DNA of 64,000 nucleotides from Lentzea kentuckyensis (GTDB taxonomy: Bacteria; Actinomycetota; Actinomycetes; Mycobacteriales; Pseudonocardiaceae), in NCBI RefSeq assembly GCF_002150765.1, contig NZ_MUYM01000022.1, positions 1 through 64,000 of the forward strand, in the 5' to 3' direction. The notes under the pieces were generated by a model. That model was not told the origin of the DNA. It saw only the letters and a list, made by a program, of their open reading frames with translations, and made no database searches. Of the stretch, positions 18,282-27,270 are shown one piece after another (position 1 is the first letter of the stretch; every line of letters begins with the position of its first letter). Position numbers and translations under genes: made by a program.

Positions 18282-19339
18282 ACCGGGCACGGCTCATCGA
18301 CGCGGGCCTGATCGCGGTCGCCGCCGTCGAGTCGGCGCTCAACTGGCCGACCGCACCGCCGGAGATCGCCGCGGCGGTCGTGGCCGTGGTCGCGCTGCTG
18401 TTCCGGCGGCGGTGGCCGATCGCCGCCTTCCTGGTGACGCTGCCCGCGCTGGCGTTCACCGGCGGGGTGCTCGCGACCGTGTTCGCCCTCTACGCCCTCG
18501 CCCTGCGGTACTCGGACCGCTACCTGCTCACCGGCTGCGGCGTGCTCGCCGCCGCCGGATACCTGGTTCCCGGCGGGGAGTACGAGTTCTCGCGCATCGA
18601 CTTCGTGCTGGTGTTCATCTACGCGGTGATGACCTCCGCGGCACCGATCTTCTTCGGCCGGCTGGTGCGCGCCCTCGACGACGTCCAGCAGGCGCGTGAG
18701 CACGAACGGGAGCTGGACGCGCAGGCGGTGCTGGCCAAGGAACGCAACCAGCTCGCGCGCGAGATGCACGACGTGGTGTCGCACCAGGTCAGTCTGATCG
18801 CCGTGCAGGCGGGCGCGCTCAGCGTGTCCACCACCGACCCGAACGCGAAGGTGGCCGCGGAGAACGTCCGCAAGCTGTCCGTCGACACGCTCGACGAGTT
18901 GCGGCACATGGTGAACCTGCTGCGCGCGTCGGGAAGTTCCGTCACCGAGCTGACCCCGCAACCCAAACTGTCCGATTTGGACAGGCTGGTCGCGGGCAGC
19001 GGCATCGAGACCACGCTGACCGGTGCCGCGCCGGAACACGTCGACTCGGCGTTCCAGCGCACGATCTACCGCACCATCCAGGAAGCGCTCACCAACGTCC
19101 GCAAGCACGCCCCCGGCAGCACGGCCGCGGTCGAGATCGCGCACGACGACACCGACCTGACCGTGACCGTGACCAACACCGCGCCGACCCGCCCGACGCT
19201 CGCGCTGCCGAGCGCGCGCCACGGCCTGGTCGGTCTGCAGGAGCGAGCGGCACTGCTGGGCGGCACCATCACGGCCACTCCGGCTGTCGGTGGTGGGTTC
19301 CGGCTCCAGCTGAGGCTGCCGCTCGCCCGGTCGAACTGA
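18278..19339 (+). CDS. Sensor histidine kinase, DesK/LiaS type
   Basis: A 353-residue histidine kinase with four or five N-terminal transmembrane helices (to about residue 125), a short coiled linker, the HisKA_3 dimerisation box with the phospho-acceptor His in REMHDVVSHQVSLIAVQAG (about residue 165), and a HATPase domain (ALTNVRKH, GLVGLQERAALLGG). It lacks an extracellular sensor domain, so the signal is probably in the membrane. Partner is the response regulator just upstream. Confidence 0.9.
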   Translation: MNRARLIDAGLIAVAAVESALNWPTAPPEIAAAVVAVVALLFRRRWPIAAFLVTLPALAFTGGVLATVFALYALALRYSDRYLLTGCGVLAAAGYLVPGGEYEFSRIDFVLVFIYAVMTSAAPIFFGRLVRALDDVQQAREHERELDAQAVLAKERNQLAREMHDVVSHQVSLIAVQAGALSVSTTDPNAKVAAENVRKLSVDTLDELRHMVNLLRASGSSVTELTPQPKLSDLDRLVAGSGIETTLTGAAPEHVDSAFQRTIYRTIQEALTNVRKHAPGSTAAVEIAHDDTDLTVTVTNTAPTRPTLALPSARHGLVGLQERAALLGGTITATPAVGGGFRLQLRLPLARSN

Positions 19340-19343
19340 CCTC

Positions 19344-21788
19344 TCACGAGCGATTGATCATCTTGGCCGCGAGCCGGACGCCCTGGCTCAGGCTCACGTG
19401 GGGCAGATAGGCCCGGCTGACCGCGTTCGCGATGCGGGGCAGCGCGGCCGCGTCCGGGTAGGCCATGAACATCGGCCGGTAGCTCGGCTGGAACTTGGCC
19501 TTGAACGCGAACAGCGAGCGGAACCCGTAGACCGGCTCCAGCACCTGCCCGGTGAGGTCCAGGACGCGCTGCAGCAACCTGGGCCGCTCACCGCGGTCCA
19601 GCCGGGCGAGCGGTGCGCCGGACAGGCTGAGGAAACGGGCACCTTCGGCTTTCAGGTCCAGCGCGGCCGAGGCGATCAGGAACTCCATCGAGCCGCGGAA
19701 TCCGTTGGCGCGGCGGCGCATGAAGTCGAGGGTGTACCCGACGACCTCGCCGTCGGCGTACACCGGCAGCCAGCTCGTGATGCCGTGCACCGTGCGGTCG
19801 GCGTCCACGGCCAGCAGGCAGCGCACACCGTCGCCGGTGAGCTCCTCCAGCCCGCCGAGCGTGAAGCCCATCTCCGGCAGTCCTTTGTCCGCCACCCACT
19901 CCGATGAGATCGACCGGATCTGGTCGGTGATCGCGAACGGCGCGTCGGCGTACGTGCACCACTCGGCGGTGATGCCCTCCTTGCCGGCCTTGTTCAGGGC
20001 CGTGCGCACGTCCTGCCACTTCTTGCCGGTGAAGGCCAGCGTGTCCAGTTCGATCACGGTGTCCTCGGCGACCTGCACCGCGGCCCAGCCGAGATCGACC
20101 ACCGCGTCCCTGGTCTCCACGCCGATGCTGTAGAGGCACGGTGTCCAGCCGTTCTCCTGGCAGAACTCGGCGAACCCGCGCACCGCGCCGATCTTGTCCG
20201 GTCCGATCGGATCGCCCACCGTCAACGCGATCGTCGCCACCACCCGATAGGCGATCGCCGTCTCGCCGTCCGGCGTGAACCAGTACTCGTTGCCACGCCA
20301 CGTCGTCATGTACGCCAACGACGAACCGCCGTACCGCTGCATCAGCTCACGCGCGTGCGCTGCTTCCTTCTCCGACGTCGACGGCCAAGCGCGCCACGAC
20401 GCCATCAGCAGACCCACCAGCACGATCAGCCAGAACACCACGCCCGTGTACTCGAACAGCAGTGCGCCGATGAAGCCGCTCGCCTTGAACTGCAGCGGAA
20501 CGAGCCCGAGGTAGCCCGGCGGCAGGAACCGCGTCGGCAGGTCCGCCAGCAACTGCGCGAAACCCGGCTCGGGCGTGAACTGGTCGCGGAACAGGTACCC
20601 GCCGAAGACGTACAGCATCGACAGCAATCCGATGCTGATCGCCGTGAACCGCCAGAACTTCCTGATGGCATGCCGAGGCAGCCGCACGGCGAAGTGCTTG
20701 CGCGTCAACAACAACACGACCGCGATCGCGGCCGGCGCCAGGACCGGAACGGTGGAGGCGAACCCGGTTTCCAGCAGACCGTTGTCCGGGATCCGCGCGG
20801 CGTCCGCCACGAACCACCCGATGAACGCGGCGTACGCCACGTTGAACACCAGCGCTGACCACCACGCGAACCGCCGGCCGCGCCGCAGCCCCTCCGCCAG
20901 CACCAGCAGCAGCAACACCGGCAGCAACGACATCACCAACGCCGGGAACCGCCCGTACGACAGCTGGACCAGCATCGTCCGGCACTGCCCGGCCGCGTCC
21001 GAGGCACACGCGATGTCCACGTCGTCCTTCGCCGGTTGCACGACCGCCAAGGCGTCCGCGAACCACGACAACGGGCCGTTGGGGAACGGCGACATCATCG
21101 CCACCACCGGCCCGAGCGCCGACGCCGCCACCAGCAGCCCGACGAGGACGCGCGTCTCCGCCCGCGACCGGGGCCTGCCGTCCGAGCGGTCGCGGAGGAA
21201 CACCAGGCCGATCAGCAGTCCGGCCACGCCACCGGTCAGCCGCAGCAGGTCCTCCAGCCAGCCCGAGTACAGGGTGAGCACCAGTACCGACAGGGCTGTC
21301 ATCAGCCGGACGCGGCGCCGCCACAGCAGCGGCATCCGGAACGTCAGCGCCAGCGCGAGCCCCACCCCGCCGATCGACGGCCCCGCCGCGACCTCGCCCT
21401 GCAGCGACTCGAGCCAGAACCAGCGCAGTTCGCTGCCGAGCAGCACCACGCCCAGGCCCAGGAACGCGCCGAGCACGTGTGACGCCAGGAAGATCACCGC
21501 GGTGCGCAGCGCACCGAACTCGCGTTCCGCCAACGGCCCGAAGACGAGCAACAGGACCGTGGTCGCGACGTAACCCAGCAGGTCCATCGACCACAGCGCC
21601 GAGCTGAGCACAGTCCACAGTGGACTTTCAGTGCCGAACCCGACGCGCTCCAGCTCGTTCGAGTTCCAGATCGCGCTGGTCAACGCCCCGACGGTCCAGA
21701 ACGCGATGAGGAACACGCACGTCAGTGGAGCCGTCCGGAGTAGACGGCTGATCAGGTGGTTGATGCGGCGCACCGCGTTCGTGATCAT
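19344..21788 (-). CDS. MprF-like aminoacyl-lipid synthase with rhomboid-like N terminus
   Basis: An 814-residue membrane protein. The last 330 residues are a DUF2156/phosphatidylglycerol lysyltransferase domain (GDPIGP, LDTLAFTGKKWQDVRTALNK, GFRGSMEFLIASAALD), which transfers an aminoacyl group from tRNA to a membrane lipid. The N-terminal 200 residues have rhomboid-like helices (AEREFGALRTAVIFLASH, then GPSIGG), but the catalytic-His position reads LLRLTGGVAG, with no His. Several more helices follow. Start ATG 21788 overlaps the esterase stop (ATGA), so the pair is translationally coupled. The amino acid and lipid used cannot be told from sequence. Confidence 0.75.
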   Translation of the reverse strand: MITNAVRRINHLISRLLRTAPLTCVFLIAFWTVGALTSAIWNSNELERVGFGTESPLWTVLSSALWSMDLLGYVATTVLLLVFGPLAEREFGALRTAVIFLASHVLGAFLGLGVVLLGSELRWFWLESLQGEVAAGPSIGGVGLALALTFRMPLLWRRRVRLMTALSVLVLTLYSGWLEDLLRLTGGVAGLLIGLVFLRDRSDGRPRSRAETRVLVGLLVAASALGPVVAMMSPFPNGPLSWFADALAVVQPAKDDVDIACASDAAGQCRTMLVQLSYGRFPALVMSLLPVLLLLVLAEGLRRGRRFAWWSALVFNVAYAAFIGWFVADAARIPDNGLLETGFASTVPVLAPAAIAVVLLLTRKHFAVRLPRHAIRKFWRFTAISIGLLSMLYVFGGYLFRDQFTPEPGFAQLLADLPTRFLPPGYLGLVPLQFKASGFIGALLFEYTGVVFWLIVLVGLLMASWRAWPSTSEKEAAHARELMQRYGGSSLAYMTTWRGNEYWFTPDGETAIAYRVVATIALTVGDPIGPDKIGAVRGFAEFCQENGWTPCLYSIGVETRDAVVDLGWAAVQVAEDTVIELDTLAFTGKKWQDVRTALNKAGKEGITAEWCTYADAPFAITDQIRSISSEWVADKGLPEMGFTLGGLEELTGDGVRCLLAVDADRTVHGITSWLPVYADGEVVGYTLDFMRRRANGFRGSMEFLIASAALDLKAEGARFLSLSGAPLARLDRGERPRLLQRVLDLTGQVLEPVYGFRSLFAFKAKFQPSYRPMFMAYPDAAALPRIANAVSRAYLPHVSLSQGVRLAAKMINRS

Positions 21789-23083
21789 TTGCTCAGTCCT
21801 GTTCGCGTGGCGAGCCACGGCAACGAGTCGTAAAAGCCCGGTCGCCACACGTTCCAGTCGTGGCCTCCCGGCAGTTCTTTCCACACCACGTCCATGCCCG
21901 CCCTGTGGCAGGCCTCGTACACGTCGGCGTTCGCCTGGCGGTAGAGCGCGTCGCCCTGGCCGGCGACGATCACGCCCGCGGTGTGGGAAAACCGTTGGCG
22001 GGCCAGCACGTCCATGGGGTTGACGCGCGCGAACGCCGCTTCGTCGCCGTCGAACGCGGCCTTGACCGTGTCACCACGGGTGCCCAGCGTCGGCTCGCGC
22101 TGCCCGGTGAGGTCGATGAAGTTGCCGTACACGTCCGGTGCGCGCACGGCGAGCTGTAGTGCGCAGGTGCCGCCCTGGGAGAAGCCCGCGATGGTCCAGG
22201 CTTCCCGGCGTTCGTCGACGGTGAGCCGCTGTTTGATCCACGCGGGCACGTCGCGGGCCAGGTAGGTCTCGGACTGGCCGAGTTTCGAGTCCAGGCACAG
22301 CGGGTTCGCCATCCGTGCGCCGAGCTGGTCGGCCACCACGACGATCGGCGCCAGTCCGTCGTGTTTCCCCGCGAACTCGTCGAGGCGGTCGGTGAGCCGG
22401 CCCGCGTCGAACCAGTCGCGCGGCGAACCCGGCTGTCCCGGGAGCAGCACCACGACCGGCAGTCGCGGCCGGGGCGTCGCCGCGTACGCGGGCGGCAGGT
22501 AGATCCACGCCGGACGCGCGTTGAACGCACCGGGGATGCCCGCCTCCGACACCGTGCCCTTCTCCGGAAGATCCACGGGTTTGCGCCAGACGTCGGCGAG
22601 CTTGCCGCCCGCGGGCACCTCGACCACGCTCGCCGGCGGCTTCGCGGCCTCGTCGAGGCTGACCCGGTTGTTCGTGAACAGTTCGAGCACGGCGCGCGAG
22701 GTGGGGTAGAAGCCGAAGTACGCGTTCGCCGCGGTGAACGCGCTCGTCAGCACGACCGGCACCAGCAACAGGCTCAGGACACCCCAGTACCACCGTTGGA
22801 CGCACAGCCGCACGATGGCCAGGCTCGTCGCGACCAGGACCGCGCCCGCCCACACCGCCAGGATCGCGGGCAGCGGCTCGGGCCACGGCTTCCACACGCG
22901 GTCGACCAGGAACGTCAGCACGGCCGCCGCAGCCGCGCACGCCAGCACCACGGCCGGCAGGACTCGGGTCCACCACGTCCGGTTCCGGCGGATTGCCAGA
23001 ATCGTCAGCGCGAGCACGCCGGCGACCGCGGCGGCGACGGGGAGCGGTCCGGTGATCAGGGACAGGTCCAGTGGGCTGAGCAT
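21785..23083 (-). CDS. Membrane-anchored alpha/beta-hydrolase (esterase D/antigen 85 type)
   Basis: A 432-residue protein with four N-terminal membrane helices (to about residue 125) and an extracytoplasmic alpha/beta-hydrolase domain. The nucleophile Ser is in the elbow GFSQGG (about residue 310) and the catalytic His in LPGGHDW near the end. ATG 23083 precedes a clean first helix. It is translationally coupled to the MprF-like synthase. Some bacteria pair an aminoacyl-lipid synthase with an esterase that removes the aminoacyl group (AhyD of Enterococcus), which is the best-fitting role here; a general lipid esterase is the alternative. Confidence 0.75.
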   Translation of the reverse strand: MLSPLDLSLITGPLPVAAAVAGVLALTILAIRRNRTWWTRVLPAVVLACAAAAAVLTFLVDRVWKPWPEPLPAILAVWAGAVLVATSLAIVRLCVQRWYWGVLSLLLVPVVLTSAFTAANAYFGFYPTSRAVLELFTNNRVSLDEAAKPPASVVEVPAGGKLADVWRKPVDLPEKGTVSEAGIPGAFNARPAWIYLPPAYAATPRPRLPVVVLLPGQPGSPRDWFDAGRLTDRLDEFAGKHDGLAPIVVVADQLGARMANPLCLDSKLGQSETYLARDVPAWIKQRLTVDERREAWTIAGFSQGGTCALQLAVRAPDVYGNFIDLTGQREPTLGTRGDTVKAAFDGDEAAFARVNPMDVLARQRFSHTAGVIVAGQGDALYRQANADVYEACHRAGMDVVWKELPGGHDWNVWRPGFYDSLPWLATRTGLSK

Positions 23084-23210
23084 GTGTTCCGTTCGTCGGC
23101 GAGCCTGCGAGTCCGCACCGGTGAGCCTAACGTCCTCAATGGACACAGGCGCGCGACAGGCGTCCCGAGGGGAGTGGTGGACGCCTGCCGCGCGGGTTCG
23201 TGATGGGCGG

Positions 23211-24119
23211 TCAGTCCTCGTCGTCGCCGAGGAACTCGTCGGCGACCTGCCCGAGCACCAGGCCGCCGGCCACCCCGGCCGCGCCGGCGGCGAGCATGCC
23301 GCCCATGCCCGGCCCGCGCCGCCCGCCCTCGTGGTCGTCGTGGTGGTGCGAACCGGGCCGGCGCTCGGCGATCTGCGCGAGCCAGCCGCTGATCGCCGCG
23401 GCCCAGTCGGTGACCTGCGCTTCCTCGTGGGAGAGCCGGAGATGGCCGATGTCACCGGCCGGGGAGAACGTGCTGTGCCGTTCACCGGCCTGCAGGACCA
23501 CGTGCAGCTCCTCGGGCTTCGCCACGAAGGTCAGTCCGACCTGGTAGACCTCGCCCGCCAACCGGGCGGGCGGGAAGAACGCGAGCTCCTGGTGCCAGTC
23601 GAGCTCGTGCGGGACCCCTGGCAGGCGCCCGGTCTCGACGTCCGTGCCGCGGAAGGTGAACCCGAGCCGGCCGAACGCGTCCAGCACCTTGTCCTGTGAC
23701 GGCAGCGGATGGACCAGTACGGGGTCGAGGTCGCCTTTGTCCGGTGCGCCCGCGATCACCAGTTCGGTCCGCACGTCCACGCTGATCCCGGGCAGTGCCG
23801 TGCCGCCGACCGCGGTGATCGGCGTCTCCCACGGCAGGCGCAGCTGGAAGGGGATCGAGACCAGCCGGCCGGCGGCCACCCACACGTCCCGCTGCACGAC
23901 CAGCCGCTGGAGCTCCAGGGCCTCGCCGGTGCCGCCGTGCTCGGTGCCGGTGCGCGCGACGAGGGACAGCACGACCTGGCCGATCTCGGCGTCCGCGCTG
24001 CCGCCCTGGACGTGCACCTGGCCGGTGAGCACCAGTCCGGGCACGGCGTGAGGTGAGTCCAGCACGGTGTCGACGGACGGGCCACCGATGCCGAAGACGC
24101 TCAGCATCCGCTTGAACAT
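23211..24119 (-). CDS. Spo0M-like sporulation/arrestin-type protein
   Basis: A 302-residue cytoplasmic protein of the Spo0M (SpoOM) family: the start FKRMLSVFGIGGPSVDTVL and the two beta-sandwich domains (about 1-130 and 130-245) are typical of this arrestin-like family, linked to sporulation control in Bacillus. The C terminus has a family-atypical glycine-zipper AAGAAGVAGGLVLG with an acidic end DDED, resembling the tail of the DUF2076 protein at 16960. ATG 24119 follows GGAAGGAG. The upstream region carries the element also seen before the DUF2076 gene. Confidence 0.8.
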   Translation of the reverse strand: MFKRMLSVFGIGGPSVDTVLDSPHAVPGLVLTGQVHVQGGSADAEIGQVVLSLVARTGTEHGGTGEALELQRLVVQRDVWVAAGRLVSIPFQLRLPWETPITAVGGTALPGISVDVRTELVIAGAPDKGDLDPVLVHPLPSQDKVLDAFGRLGFTFRGTDVETGRLPGVPHELDWHQELAFFPPARLAGEVYQVGLTFVAKPEELHVVLQAGERHSTFSPAGDIGHLRLSHEEAQVTDWAAAISGWLAQIAERRPGSHHHDDHEGGRRGPGMGGMLAAGAAGVAGGLVLGQVADEFLGDDED

Positions 24120-24463
24120 GGGGCTCCTTCCGCCGGCAGATGTGCGATCAGGACAGAGTCTCGTGGGGCGTGCCCCTGTCTCCCAGCCGCCAGGCGTCCG
24201 GAACAACCCGCCACCTGGCTGGAGCTACCCCCGCCGAGTGGCTGGAGTACGTCGGGAGATGTACGAGAACGTCGGCAGAACGCCATGTGCGAGCTGGTTG
24301 ATCTCGTTCTGCGCGGCCCCCGGCACGCCGGGCGAGGCTGCCGCCGATCGCAGGATCACCAGCAACGCGATGATCGTCCACAGTGGAGAAAGAACCAGGG
24401 CGAGCACCGTCGCCGCGAGCAGGCGCCAGTCCCGCGCCCGCTGTTGGAGTCACGCGGGTGCGG
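24120..24463. other. Intergenic region of 344 bases
   Basis: Holds the shared upstream element of the Spo0M-like gene (24206-24222). A minus-strand open frame at 24225-24407 would give a 60-residue peptide with one hydrophobic stretch at its start; it has no clear ribosome binding site and I do not call it a gene. Nothing else is visible. Confidence 0.5.
24206..24222 (-). promoter_or_regulatory. Shared upstream element, copy 2
   Basis: Minus-strand CCAGCCAGGTGGCGGGT, identical over 17 bases to 17547-17531, followed in both by two variable bases and TTC, one variable base, GG. It lies 87-103 bases upstream of the Spo0M-like start. Confidence 0.5.
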
Positions 24464-25228
24464 TCAGCGGCCCGATTCCGTGCGGCGCACGACCCGGGCG
24501 AGCAGTTCGGCTTCCTCGCGGCCTTCCTCGTCCGAGGAGGTGAGGGCGAGCAGGAAGACGATGAGCACGCTGAAGCCGGCGCCGCCGATGATCAGGGACG
24601 TGATCAGATCCTCGGAGTTGCTGATGACGACCCTGGCGGTGTGGTCGTGGGCCATGCTCATGGCGGACATGCCGGTGTAGTGCATGCCGGTGACGGCCAG
24701 TCCCATCACCAGGGAGGCGCCCAGGACGGCGAGCGGGCCGGTGACCTTCCTCGTGAACCACAGCGCGGCGGTCGCGGCCACCACGGCGATCACCACGGAC
24801 AGCCCCACGATGCCGGGGTTGTAGCTGACATCGGCACTGATCTCGATCGCGGCCATGCCGGTGTAGTGCATCGCGGCGACGCCGAGACCGGTGACCAGAC
24901 CGCCCGCCGCGAGTGGCCAGAGCCGCTCGTCGCGTTGCCGCAGGGCCAGCACCAGGCCGATGCCGACGACCACGATGGCGACGATCATGCTCAGCAACGT
25001 GACGGGGATGTCGTAGGCGACGGTCGCGCCCATCCACGTGCCGAGCATCGCGGTGAAGTGCATCGCCCAGATGCCGAGGCCGCCGATCGACACCGCGGCC
25101 ACCGCCAGCCACCATTTTCGTGACGCGCCTGCCGCGTTCCGCGCGCGCTCACTCGACAGCAGGCCGAGCGCGGATCCCAGACAGGCAACGAGATAAGCCG
25201 TGATCGGTGTGAAAGTCCCCAGGTCCAT
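24464..25228 (-). CDS. MHYT-domain membrane sensor
   Basis: A 254-residue integral membrane protein with seven predicted helices and three MHYT-type motifs (AMHFTAM, AMHYTGM, GMHYTGM), the pattern of MHYT sensor domains proposed to bind copper and sense gases such as O2, CO or NO. Unlike most MHYT proteins it has no GGDEF, EAL or kinase output, only a short cytoplasmic tail, so it must act through a partner or by transport. ATG 25228 is chosen over one seven codons upstream because it starts at the first helix. Confidence 0.85.
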   Translation of the reverse strand: MDLGTFTPITAYLVACLGSALGLLSSERARNAAGASRKWWLAVAAVSIGGLGIWAMHFTAMLGTWMGATVAYDIPVTLLSMIVAIVVVGIGLVLALRQRDERLWPLAAGGLVTGLGVAAMHYTGMAAIEISADVSYNPGIVGLSVVIAVVAATAALWFTRKVTGPLAVLGASLVMGLAVTGMHYTGMSAMSMAHDHTARVVISNSEDLITSLIIGGAGFSVLIVFLLALTSSDEEGREEAELLARVVRRTESGR

Positions 25229-25420
25229 AGCTGGATGAAAACATTTCACATCTATCTAATCAAGACCACTGTGGACGGTCGATGGGCGACAAGATCCGGC
25301 CAGATGGCGTGGATCAGCGGCGATAGGACGGTCGCATGTGTCGCGAGTCCGGATTCGTTGCTGCGCATAGAAATTCTTTCCGTGCCCAATTCTTCTGCGC
25401 TCTGAGGCGCGACGCGAGCC

Positions 25421-25449
25421 GGACCGGGACTCTTCGGGGGTCCCGGTCC
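25421..25449. terminator. Terminator hairpin
   Basis: Perfect 10-base arms GGACCGGGAC (25421-25430) and GTCCCGGTCC (25440-25449), nine-base loop. It lies 28 bases past the stop of the DivIVA-like gene on the minus strand. Confidence 0.55.
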
Positions 25450-25476
25450 AGCCGCTCGACCTGTCGGGTGGACGTG

Positions 25477-26028
25477 TCAGTCGACCCTGGCGCTGTCCAC
25501 CTTCGCTTCCGCGATGATGCGCTCGGCCTCGTCGAGGGCCACGTTGCGCAGTTCCGCGAGGGCTCGCATGGCTTCTGCTCGGCGCGCCGACATGGCGAGC
25601 CGGAAGTCCTCGCGAATTTCCTCGCGTTTGACCGCGGCCTCCTCGTCGAGCTTCCTGGCGCGTTGCTCGGCCTCTCCGACGATCATCAACGCCTTGAGCT
25701 GTGCGTCCCGGACGACGTCACGGCGCTCCTCCTCGGCCAGGGCGACCATGCGGGCCAGCCGTTCGGGCAGGCCCTTCGGGTCGATCGGGGTCAGGCAGAT
25801 GCGGTGCAGTCCGTCCTGCAGTGCCGCGTTCTCCTCCTGGGCCGTCATCAACCTGCTGGCCAGGGCGTCGGCGCGGGCTTCTGAGGCATCCCGGTCGGCG
25901 ATCACGAGGCGCAGCTCGGCTTCCAGCTCGGCGACGTAGTCGTCCACTTCGTCGCGGTCGTAGCCGCGCCAACGCAGTCCGAACCACGTGCGGAGCGGTA
26001 CGAGCTCTGTCCTGCTCTCGACACTCAC
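25477..26028 (-). CDS. DivIVA-domain coiled-coil protein
   Basis: A 183-residue cytoplasmic protein. The N terminus (LRTWFGLRWRGYDRDEVDDY) matches the DivIVA/Wag31 lipid-binding start, followed by charged heptad-rich helices to the end, likely a long coiled coil. DivIVA-type proteins mark curved membranes or scaffold polar growth; this one is shorter than Wag31 and diverged, so it is a paralogue. GTG 26028 follows AGGAGA with 7-base spacing. Divergent from ychJ. Confidence 0.75.
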   Translation of the reverse strand: MSVESRTELVPLRTWFGLRWRGYDRDEVDDYVAELEAELRLVIADRDASEARADALASRLMTAQEENAALQDGLHRICLTPIDPKGLPERLARMVALAEEERRDVVRDAQLKALMIVGEAEQRARKLDEEAAVKREEIREDFRLAMSARRAEAMRALAELRNVALDEAERIIAEAKVDSARVD

Positions 26029-26118
26029 TTGCCGTCTCCTCTGCCTCCCGCGAGTCAGTCCTGACAAGGTGTACGTACGGGGTGCGGCATCGGTTCTAAC
26101 GGGTTCACCAGGCATGAT

Positions 26119-26496
26119 GTGTGCGTGAACAACAAACTGTGCCCCTGTGGTACCGGTCAGTCCTATGTGGACTGTTGTGGTGCGCTGCACTCCGGGGCCC
26201 GCACCGCGGCCACCGCCGAACAGCTGATGCGCTCGCGTTACAGCGCTTTCGCGATGGCCGATGAGGACTACCTGTTGCGCACGTGGGCCGCGAAACACCG
26301 CCCTTCGAGCGCGGGCATCGACGCGACGGACCGCTGGTTGAAGCTCGAAATACTGGCAACTGAGAACGGCGGAATGTTCCACAACGAGGGTGTCGTGGAG
26401 TTCCGCGCGCACTACGTCGGCGGCGTCGTGCACGAGCGGAGCAGGTTCGTCCGGGAGAACGGGCAGTGGGTTTACGCCGAAGCGGAGGCGGAGTGA
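26119..26496 (+). CDS. ychJ: YchJ-family SEC-C motif protein
   Basis: A 125-residue protein of the YchJ family (UPF0225). The N-terminal SEC-C zinc motif is CPCGTGQSYVDCC, followed by the NTF2-like part with SRYSAFAMADEDYLLRTW. Role unknown in the family, possibly nucleic-acid or metal linked. GTG 26119 and GTG 26125 are both possible starts. The next gene begins 2 bases after its stop. Confidence 0.85.
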   Translation: MCVNNKLCPCGTGQSYVDCCGALHSGARTAATAEQLMRSRYSAFAMADEDYLLRTWAAKHRPSSAGIDATDRWLKLEILATENGGMFHNEGVVEFRAHYVGGVVHERSRFVRENGQWVYAEAEAE

Positions 26497-26497
26497 C

Positions 26498-27166
26498 ATG
26501 CGGGTCCTGAGCCGGTTCAACGGTCCGCCCGGGATGGGCAACGGCGGCTACTCGGCCGGTCTGCTCGCCGCGCACGTCGATTCGAAGGCCGTCAGTGTCC
26601 GGTTGCGCAAGCCCGTGCCGCTGGACCGCGAGATGGAGGTCCGCGACGGGCAGCTGTTCGACGGTGAGACCGTGATCGCGTCCGCCGAGCCCGCCACGCT
26701 CGACCTGGACGTGCCGGCCGCTCCGACGCTCGACGAGGCCCGCAGGGCCGCCGCTAAGGTGCCGTGGCGCGACCGGCACCCGTTCCCGACGTGTTTCGGC
26801 TGCGGGCCCGGCCGGGAGGACGGCATCGCGGCGCTGCTCGGCCCGCTGGACGGGCGCAGCGAGTGGGCAGGCGTCTGGAGGCCCACTGACCTGCTGCCGA
26901 ACGACGGGACCGCGGTGCTGCCGGAGATCGTCTGGGCGGCGCTGGACTGCCCGTCGGCGCAGCCCGTCGCCCCGGACGGCGGCCCCGCGTTCGTTCTCGG
27001 CACCTTCGTCGCCCAGCTGGAGCACCCGGTGGAACTGGGTGTGGACCACGTGCTCCTTGCGTGGGAACTTGGGCGCGATGGACGCAAGGCGTACTCCGCG
27101 TCGGCAATCATCAGCCCTCACGGTGTGTGCGGACGAGCGCGGGCCGTGTGGGTATCGATCGGATGA
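26498..27166 (+). CDS. Hotdog-fold thioesterase-like protein
   Basis: A 222-residue protein that resembles actinomycete double-hotdog acyl-CoA thioesterase-like proteins (FNGPPGMGNGGYSAGLLAAH near the start; FPTCFGCGPGR in the middle, a family signature). No catalytic assignment can be made. ATG 26498 follows the ychJ stop directly, so the two are probably co-transcribed. Confidence 0.55.
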   Translation: MRVLSRFNGPPGMGNGGYSAGLLAAHVDSKAVSVRLRKPVPLDREMEVRDGQLFDGETVIASAEPATLDLDVPAAPTLDEARRAAAKVPWRDRHPFPTCFGCGPGREDGIAALLGPLDGRSEWAGVWRPTDLLPNDGTAVLPEIVWAALDCPSAQPVAPDGGPAFVLGTFVAQLEHPVELGVDHVLLAWELGRDGRKAYSASAIISPHGVCGRARAVWVSIG

Positions 27167-27270
27167 GATCAAATAACCCGACTGGGTGACAAGAGTGCTC
27201 CGCGTCTTGATAGCGTGCACCCCCGTTGCCCGGTTAAGCCGAAAGGGCGAGTGAACGGGATGGCACGGAG

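Noticed and set aside
24225..24407. A 60-codon minus-strand frame with a hydrophobic start.
   Set aside because: No convincing ribosome binding site or family, it lies across the conserved upstream region of the Spo0M-like gene, and the rest of the peptide is low complexity.
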